Source: a virus
Direction: 5' to 3' (one strand)
Length of the DNA stretch: 26,913 nt
Virus record (IMG/VR): IMGVR_UViG_3300025151_000242
Coordinates: 1 to 26,913 of that record
The notes under the pieces were generated by a model. The model saw only the letters and a list, made by a program, of their open reading frames with translations, searched no databases and was not told the origin of the DNA. The position numbers and the translations under genes are program-made. Below, piece after piece: positions 22,638 through 26,913 of the stretch. Numbering within the stretch: position 1 is the stretch's first letter; each line of letters begins with the position of its first letter.

Positions 22638-23607
22638 CTACTGTCCAGACGTTATTTACTCCTAAATCTACCTCTTGCCACGAGGTAACATTAACACTTC
22701 CTACTGAAGCTGTCATTTGTATGCCAGAAACATCAATACCTGCTGTTCCAACCGCTGTTACAGAACCAATAGAACTTGTCATAGATAAGCCAGAAACACC
22801 TATTATTTGTCCAGGTATTTCTGCATGTTGACCTAAAGACATTGTAGCCGATTGACCTGTTACAGGCTCAGTCGTAGATTGAACTAATGAAAAAGTTCCC
22901 ATTGTAAATGTGGCTGCAATACCTGTAACATCTACAGGAGTTTTTAAACCAGCTACTGTTGAACCTATCGAGCTAGTTAAAGATCCCGCACTAGTCACGT
23001 CTACGTCTGCATTTGCATCAAAACTTAATGATCCTATTGTAAAATCAAGTTGATCTTCAGCTGCAAAAACAGTTATGTCTTGATCAATTTTTAATGAGAA
23101 ACTACCAAAAGTAGAAGTAAGTTGTCCTGCGCTTGTTACAGAAACTGTAACATCTGTTACACCTACAGCAGATCCAATTGATGAAGTTAAACTTTGTCCT
23201 GTTGCAAGTACTGAGAAAGCCTCACCCCAAGCTAAATTACCCCAAGCTCTTCTACCCCAACCAATACCAGTTAATTCTGATTCATCTACAGAAGCAGTGC
23301 CAATACTAAACGTAGCAGAAACACTTCCTACCGGTACACCAATTCCTATCGTAGCACTTCCAATACCTGCTGACATAGTTACAGGTCCAGGATTTTCGAT
23401 TAGTACCGAAGTGCCACCAACAGTTGTGCCTATAGAAGATGCTAATTGAATTCCACTAACTTCTACTGTTGCGTTTGCAGTGGTTGTTACTGATCCTTGA
23501 GATGTGGTTAATGAGAGTCCAGATCCACCCCAGTCATTTGAACCCCAAGTGGATTGGCCCCAATATTCGGAGCCTGGCGACTGTACTAAAACTGTTATGT
23601 CAGCCAC
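22621..23607 (-). CDS. Repeat-rich fibre-like virion protein, 328 aa
   Basis: The start is a GTG at 23607 preceded by AAAGGAGGAG. Two Trp/Gly clusters (YWGQSTWGSNDWGGSG at 16-30 and WGRRAWGNLAWGEA at 117-130) frame a chain of about 12 short beta-type repeats whose core is T-S-S-I-G-S, for example QSLTSSIGSAVG, GSLTSSIGSTVA, LSMTSSIGSVTA. The C-terminal SWQEVDLGVNNVWTVVDLAA is one I recall as a conserved ending in marine phages. The regular repeats suggest a beta-solenoid or strand-stack fibre. No enzyme motif. It lies between a small structural protein and the tail fibre, so a host-contact or whisker role is inferred. Confidence 0.7.
   Translation of the reverse strand: MADITVLVQSPGSEYWGQSTWGSNDWGGSGLSLTTSQGSVTTTANATVEVSGIQLASSIGTTVGGTSVLIENPGPVTMSAGIGSATIGIGVPVGSVSATFSIGTASVDESELTGIGWGRRAWGNLAWGEAFSVLATGQSLTSSIGSAVGVTDVTVSVTSAGQLTSTFGSFSLKIDQDITVFAAEDQLDFTIGSLSFDANADVDVTSAGSLTSSIGSTVAGLKTPVDVTGIAATFTMGTFSLVQSTTEPVTGQSATMSLGQHAEIPGQIIGVSGLSMTSSIGSVTAVGTAGIDVSGIQMTASVGSVNVTSWQEVDLGVNNVWTVVDLAA
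22687..23520 (-). repeat. About 12 degenerate protein repeats (core T-S-S-I-G-S)
   Basis: The repeats recur about every 20-35 residues in the 328-residue protein. Cores in order include LTTSQGS, LASSIGT, MSAGIGS, TFSIGT, LTSSIGS, LTSTFGS, DFTIGS, LTSSIGS, TFTMGT, TMSLGQ, MTSSIGS and MTASVGS, many followed by a V-x-V strand. The DNA repeats are diverged, so they are visible mainly at protein level. Confidence 0.65.
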
Positions 23608-23624
23608 GAGGCTCCTCCTTTAAA

Positions 23625-24071
23625 TTAAGCTAATCTTAAAATCGCAGCAGAGGTTGTAAATGCAGGGAATTGAATTGTAAACGTTCCTGAAGTTGCAGTT
23701 TTGTCTCCACCAAAATCTAACACAGCTACAGCATCTGTTGTGTTTGAACCACCGTCAGTTGTAGTGTTATAAATTAGTGCACCTCTTGCAGTAAGTGTAA
23801 CACCTACAAATGATAAATCAGCAAAATCAGTAATCGCTACAGATGATGAAACTTTAACACCTTGATTTACTAAAGCTTTTCCACCAGCAGTGTATCCCGA
23901 TGGTGATGAAACTTCATTAGGTGTCGTATAGTTTGTAGTTGATTTTCCTAAAGTCGCAGAACTTGTAAACATCGCTAACTTATAAGTGTCAGATGATGTA
24001 TCAAAGTCGTGTTTTCCTTGTAGTAATTCTTTTTTAAAAGAATCACAGATTGCATTTGTTGTTATTGCCAT
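23625..24071 (-). CDS. Conserved virion structural protein, 148 aa
   Basis: The sequence MAITTNAICDSFKKELLQGK, then DTYKLAMFTSSATLGKSTT and GYTAGGKALVNQGVKVSSS, followed by ITDFADLSFVGVTLTARGAL and LDFGGDKTATSGTFTIQFP, is a profile I recall from many marine phages, where it is found among virion proteins. It is beta-rich and has no signal peptide. AAGGAG lies before the ATG. It sits between the adaptor-like gene and the repeat fibre, so a tail or fibre-base role is likely; the molecular function is not known. Confidence 0.7.
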   Translation of the reverse strand: MAITTNAICDSFKKELLQGKHDFDTSSDTYKLAMFTSSATLGKSTTNYTTPNEVSSPSGYTAGGKALVNQGVKVSSSVAITDFADLSFVGVTLTARGALIYNTTTDGGSNTTDAVAVLDFGGDKTATSGTFTIQFPAFTTSAAILRLA

Positions 24072-24082
24072 AATTGTTCTCC

Positions 24083-24748
24083 TTAATATGTTGTGTTTGG
24101 AGCAGGTGATTGAACTTTTACTCTTGGTACTCCATCATCATACTCCCCACGTCTTCTTCTACCCATTTGTTGTAGGGCAAAATTCTGTAATTCTTCATTA
24201 TACTTATCAAAATATAGTTTGTACATATCCTGGGGCCCTTTTAAAAATCTAAAAGCTTCAGCTAAGACGCCATGTAAAAGCATAGATTCTTGATATGTTG
24301 ATAAAAAAGTATTGTTTGTTGAAGTAAAATTTGGTGCGTCTTTAATATAATTTATTTGAACAGTGTCAGCTGCAGCAGGCGTAGGAGCTACAATAATATT
24401 AAAATCGTCATAATTAGCATAATATTTAGGTGTCCCCTGCGCACCTGTTCCATTATACTCAGTAATAAAACTTGTGTCTCTCTTTTCTAAAAATTCTCTA
24501 TTACCACTTGAGTCAACTCGCTCAACAGATCTTAAAATTAATAAATCAGAGGGCATTGATACTCCTCTGTTGCCAGCTGTAAAATTTGAAGTAGCATATT
24601 TTCTTAAATCATCATAATCTACTTTTCCTGCTACATCTAATTCTACGTTTCTTATAAAATCTTGTATGATTGAATCTGATAAAACATTACTATCAACTTC
24701 AGTGTAGTTTCTTACTTGTGTTAAAAATGCTGCGTGTGTAACTGCCAT
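24083..24748 (-). CDS. Head-tail adaptor-like protein, 221 aa
   Basis: It is helical at the N-terminus (FLTQVRNYTEVDSNVLSDSI, IQDFIRNVELDVAGKVDYDD), has a short beta part (VSMPSDLLILRSVERVDSSG, YYANYDDFNIIVAPTP) and ends in helices (LSTYQESMLLHGVLAEAFRF). This resembles adaptor proteins that form the ring below the portal in podoviruses (SU10-adaptor or T7 gp11-type), with the C-terminal tail reaching the tube. The ATG shares a base with the stop of the 132-residue gene (TAATG). Assignment rests on fold-like pattern and position. Confidence 0.6.
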   Translation of the reverse strand: MAVTHAAFLTQVRNYTEVDSNVLSDSIIQDFIRNVELDVAGKVDYDDLRKYATSNFTAGNRGVSMPSDLLILRSVERVDSSGNREFLEKRDTSFITEYNGTGAQGTPKYYANYDDFNIIVAPTPAAADTVQINYIKDAPNFTSTNNTFLSTYQESMLLHGVLAEAFRFLKGPQDMYKLYFDKYNEELQNFALQQMGRRRRGEYDDGVPRVKVQSPAPNTTY

Positions 24749-25146
24749 TACGTTATACTAACCTCCACTGTACCTATTATTGAAATAAGTTCTCTTCTTC
24801 TATTTTGTAAAGATGGATCTGCAGGTATCATAGCAGAAGTCCCTTGTGTTTTAAAGGCAAAAGCTCCTGGTAAAGTTAAATTTGCTACAGCCACAGTAGT
24901 TCCTCCGGAATCAGCTTGAACACCACTTCTATTTGTTGGCTGTTGAAATCTTTGTGGTCTTGCATTTTGTAAAGCTATTGCATCACTCACTGCTTGTCTT
25001 CTTCTAATTTGTGGATGTTTAGGTTCAAACTCTGATATATGTACAAGAGATCCGTTCCATTCTTTGACCATCTCATTGTAAGGGAAAGCCTGACCTGATC
25101 TATCAGATATTGCTAAAGAATTTTTACCTGTTGCAAATTTTGACAT
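24748..25146 (-). CDS. Conserved small virion protein, 132 aa
   Basis: The start MSKFATGKNSLAISDRSGQA, then FPYNEMVKEWNGSLVHISEF and EPKHPQIRRR, is one I recognise from a family widespread in marine phages and situated near the head-tail connector genes. The middle (AVSDAIALQNARPQRFQQP) is flexible and basic, and the C-terminal part is beta-rich (GTTVAVANLTLPGAFAFKTQ). The function is not established; a joining or completion protein is inferred. A weak GGAG precedes the ATG, which is two bases after the upstream stop. Confidence 0.68.
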   Translation of the reverse strand: MSKFATGKNSLAISDRSGQAFPYNEMVKEWNGSLVHISEFEPKHPQIRRRQAVSDAIALQNARPQRFQQPTNRSGVQADSGGTTVAVANLTLPGAFAFKTQGTSAMIPADPSLQNRRRELISIIGTVEVSIT

Positions 25147-25148
25147 AA

Positions 25149-25844
25149 TTATACTCCACTCGGATAGAATGATTGAGGTGAAAGATAAACAGATGTTCTT
25201 TGACCATCTTCATCTAAAGCTCTTTTCAATTCATCTTCATAAATTAATTTATTTTGTTGAACCATCTGTGGTGCAACTTTCATTGATAAGTAGTAAGCTA
25301 AACCTGCACACATACACGGTAAAAATCTATAAACCACATCTGCATCATTTGTATAAACACCAGCATCTTCAATTCTTTTAATAACATAATATTTTAATGT
25401 TGTATAAGTGCTCAAATTTGGTGCTTGATATAAATAAATTTTAGGAGTTGTTTTTCTTTCAACATAATATTGTGATGGTTGGCCAGTAGCAAGTTTGTTT
25501 GGCAAAGCAGCATATGCAGATCTATCAATTTTAGTTAAAGATATGTCTTGTGTATTTGCATCATCGCTGGCAGTTGCTGTAGATGAAACAAAAGCCTCTA
25601 AAACATCACTGACATCCGATGCAACAGAATACTCAGCTTGTCCTGATACCATTGCATTTTCATTTAGTTCTACTTTCCAAAGATGAATACCACGATTACC
25701 CCATTCAGCAAATAATAAATCTAAACTTCTTCGAGCAGATTTTAAATCATAACCAGATGTTGTAGTAATTGCACACCTTTGATAACCCTCTTGAATTATA
25801 TCATCAATGTTTAAATTAAACGATGTAGTTCCTGATGTTGCCAT
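25149..25844 (-). CDS. Head-tail connector protein, P22 gp4-like, 231 aa
   Basis: The N-terminus (LNIDDIIQEGYQRCAITTTS, then GYDLKSARRSLDLLFAEWGN and RGIHLWKVE) is a helical bundle typical of P22 gp4-like tail accessory factors, and KIYLYQAPNLSTYTTLKYYV supplies the following strands. The helices LPCMCAGLAYYLSMKVAPQM and QNKLIYEDELKRALDE complete the pattern. Such proteins bind under the portal ring and close the filled head. Its ATG shares a base with the stop of the 100-residue gene (TAATG). Good match by order and length; the partner portal is outside the window. Confidence 0.7.
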   Translation of the reverse strand: MATSGTTSFNLNIDDIIQEGYQRCAITTTSGYDLKSARRSLDLLFAEWGNRGIHLWKVELNENAMVSGQAEYSVASDVSDVLEAFVSSTATASDDANTQDISLTKIDRSAYAALPNKLATGQPSQYYVERKTTPKIYLYQAPNLSTYTTLKYYVIKRIEDAGVYTNDADVVYRFLPCMCAGLAYYLSMKVAPQMVQQNKLIYEDELKRALDEDGQRTSVYLSPQSFYPSGV

Positions 25845-26146
25845 TATCTTTTAAATCCTTTTAACAAAGAACCATAATATTTTTCATAACTTTTATTTGA
25901 AATTTTAGTTCCATCAATTTCAGATTTTATATAACTGCCTACATAAGGCTCTTTCACTCTCATTTGTGCATCGCCAGGAGCTTTTGAAGTAGTTTGTCTA
26001 AACATAGCTCTTCCCATCGCAGCTTTTTCTACTCCTTTTATTTTCCCTTTGTTTTTTGAAGCATAGAAAACTTTTTCACCTTCTTTTTTGCCATATTCAC
26101 TCTTCATGGCTTTCATAATTTTCTTGCCTTTTTTTGTAAGTGGCAT
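25844..26146 (-). CDS. Small basic phage protein, 100 aa
   Basis: It begins MPLTKKGKKIMKAMKSEYGK and continues KEGEKVFYASKNKGKIKGVE. This YGKKxGExVFYAxxNKGKxKG motif is one I recall from many phage genomes, in small proteins near connector genes. The C-terminal part (VKEPYVGSYIKSEIDGTKIS) is less charged. AAAAGGAG precedes the ATG. Function unknown; binding to DNA or to the capsid interior is possible from the charge. Confidence 0.7.
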   Translation of the reverse strand: MPLTKKGKKIMKAMKSEYGKKEGEKVFYASKNKGKIKGVEKAAMGRAMFRQTTSKAPGDAQMRVKEPYVGSYIKSEIDGTKISNKSYEKYYGSLLKGFKR

Positions 26147-26237
26147 AGTTCTCCTTTTTACGATTGTACAACTTTTTAGATTGTATCACTTTTGGTTTGT
26201 AAGTTCTAGACCTTAGATTTTTAGCAATTGGATTAAA
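26097..26237 (-). pseudogene. Basic small ORF lacking a visible start codon
   Basis: The frame reads FNPIAKNLRSRTYKPKVIQS, then KKLYNRKKENYATYKK before its stop. This resembles small basic phage proteins of the form (M)NPxAKxLRxxxYxxxVVxxKKxYxRKK, from memory. In place of the expected ATG there is TTT, and no ATG, GTG or TTG lies just upstream outside the endolysin frame. It overlaps the ends of both neighbours (endolysin stop at 26233, small basic gene from 26146). It may be a decayed gene, use a rare start such as ATT, or be reached by a +1 shift from the endolysin. Confidence 0.35.
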
Positions 26238-26709
26238 TGATGTCTTTAGCTTTACCAGTAACTGGTTTATATTTAGTTTTTCCTTCACTTTTGTAAGCCC
26301 ATAGGTAAGATGCTCTTGGTGTCCCTTCAATCCAACTTGCGTGAATCCATCCACTATTAGGTTCCCCTGGAGTGTAGAACTCAAGGATAAGCTGATCTGG
26401 AGAAAGGTTAGATTTAATCCAATCAAATAATTCAGCGTTGTCTACGCCAATACATTCAAAGTCTGCGGCCTCAGCTTTAGCATGTTGTGATCTAGCAGAA
26501 CTACCAATCGCTTCACATAACTCTATGCTACGAAAACCACTAGTGATCTTTACCCTGCCAAAATGGTCACGTACCGGCTGAAGAATATTTTCACACAATG
26601 CTTTTAATTTTTCTATTTGCTCTGCATTAGGATTGTTATTGATGCCCCTACGTATGGCAGTGTCCGATTTAATTAACTCCGATAAAGTAAAATTACGACT
26701 TAGATTCAT
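26233..26709 (-). CDS. Endolysin, peptidase M15_3 (D-Ala-D-Ala carboxypeptidase-like), 158 aa
   Basis: A zinc peptidase that cuts peptidoglycan cross-bridges for lysis. VKITSGFRS (53-61) and SQHAKAEAADFE with His76 and Asp83 form the H-x6-D zinc motif; GWIHASW with His123 supplies the third ligand. The N-terminus NLSRNFTLSELIKSDTAIRR matches the usual M15_3 opening. There is no signal peptide, so a holin is needed; the holin-like candidate is at 2991-3179. GGAGG lies seven bases before the ATG, which overlaps the upstream stop (ATGA). The family and active site are clear; use in lysis rather than virion entry is inferred. Confidence 0.88.
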   Translation of the reverse strand: MNLSRNFTLSELIKSDTAIRRGINNNPNAEQIEKLKALCENILQPVRDHFGRVKITSGFRSIELCEAIGSSARSQHAKAEAADFECIGVDNAELFDWIKSNLSPDQLILEFYTPGEPNSGWIHASWIEGTPRASYLWAYKSEGKTKYKPVTGKAKDII

Positions 26710-26913
26710 TTTTTTCCTCCGTTGTTTTCAAAACTTGCATCTTCTGCAAAGTTTTTTTCTTCCATTGTATAAAACATTTTATCAGTATTTTCTGTTACCA
26801 TTGTCGTATCCTCTGCATCCCAGTATGTAGTTTGGACTTTATAGTCAGGCCAACTGTTATCAACAGTGTAGCTATTAACATGCCAAAGAAGACGATTATT
26901 AGGCTGACCTGCA
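26706..26913 (-). CDS. Unknown phage protein, C-terminal 68 residues (runs off window)
   Basis: The frame is open from the right edge to a TGA that overlaps the endolysin ATG. It reads AGQPNNRLLWHVNSYTVDNS, then WPDYKVQTTYWDAEDTTM, and ends EDASFENNGGKK. The first 40 residues look like a beta strand-turn-strand unit with several aromatic residues; the last 25 are acidic. I do not recognise a family. The last codons also encode the endolysin's GGAGG ribosome site, so the junction is translationally coupled. Confidence 0.65.
   Translation of the reverse strand, partial: AGQPNNRLLWHVNSYTVDNSWPDYKVQTTYWDAEDTTMVTENTDKMFYTMEEKNFAEDASFENNGGKK

Noticed and set aside
26238-26426. Long upstream part of the frame that ends at 26097
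   Set aside because: This part overlaps the endolysin in another frame and shows no plausible protein; only the last part after 26237 resembles a phage protein.
1-26913. tRNA genes, CRISPR arrays, diversity-generating retroelement, integrase, attachment sites, insertion sequences
   Set aside because: I looked for cloverleaf-like runs, regularly spaced repeats, a reverse transcriptase motif (YxDD), tyrosine or serine recombinases and transposase motifs and saw none. The fibre repeats are coding, not an array.

Overview
The window is part of a tailed-phage genome, most likely a short-tailed (podovirus-type) phage of marine bacterioplankton. It is AT-rich, almost every base is coding, and nearly all genes lie on the minus strand with overlapping stop and start codons (TAATG, ATGA). 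The small virion proteins, the string of 2-oxoglutarate/Fe(II) oxygenase-like genes and the composition resemble uncultured marine phages and phages of AT-rich pelagic Alphaproteobacteria such as SAR11. That host is inferred from resemblance; no host gene is present. Terminase, portal, major capsid protein and DNA polymerase are not in the window and must lie beyond its ends.

In the direction of transcription (high to low coordinates): a partial unknown gene and an M15-type endolysin (26.9-26.2 kb); small virion proteins and two head-tail adaptor-like proteins (26.1-24.1 kb); a small structural protein, a 12-repeat fibre-like protein and a glycine-rich tail fibre with a possible assembly partner (24.1-20.9 kb); a first cargo block with a DUF6065-like protein, three 2OG-Fe(II) oxygenase-like proteins and a 72-aa protein (20.9-18.3 kb); the large tail tube/hub protein and three small structural genes (18.3-15.1 kb); a second cargo block with three more 2OG-Fe(II) oxygenase-like proteins, small proteins, an arginase-fold-like metal protein and two glycosyltransferases (15.1-10.8 kb); five internal-virion/ejection-type proteins (10.7-3.2 kb); a holin-like small membrane protein and a PD-(D/E)XK nuclease (3.2-2.3 kb); and two early-type genes (below 0.85 kb). 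The only plus-strand gene is an SNF2-type helicase (919-2346), whose 3' end overlaps the nuclease gene.

The structural genes build the head-tail connector, tail and fibres and the proteins injected with the DNA. The two cargo blocks lie between them and together encode six putative hydroxylases and two glycosyltransferases. This is the strongest candidate for a new system. I propose, as inference only, that they hydroxylate and then glycosylate a substrate, possibly the phage's own glycine-rich fibre or a host surface glycan. Three sigma70-like promoters with exactly 17-base spacers sit in three of the few intergenic gaps; one is placed so that the mRNA of the tail tube gene would be leaderless. 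I saw no tRNA, rRNA, CRISPR array, integrase, transposase or reverse transcriptase. No gene-free stretch exceeds 300 bases.
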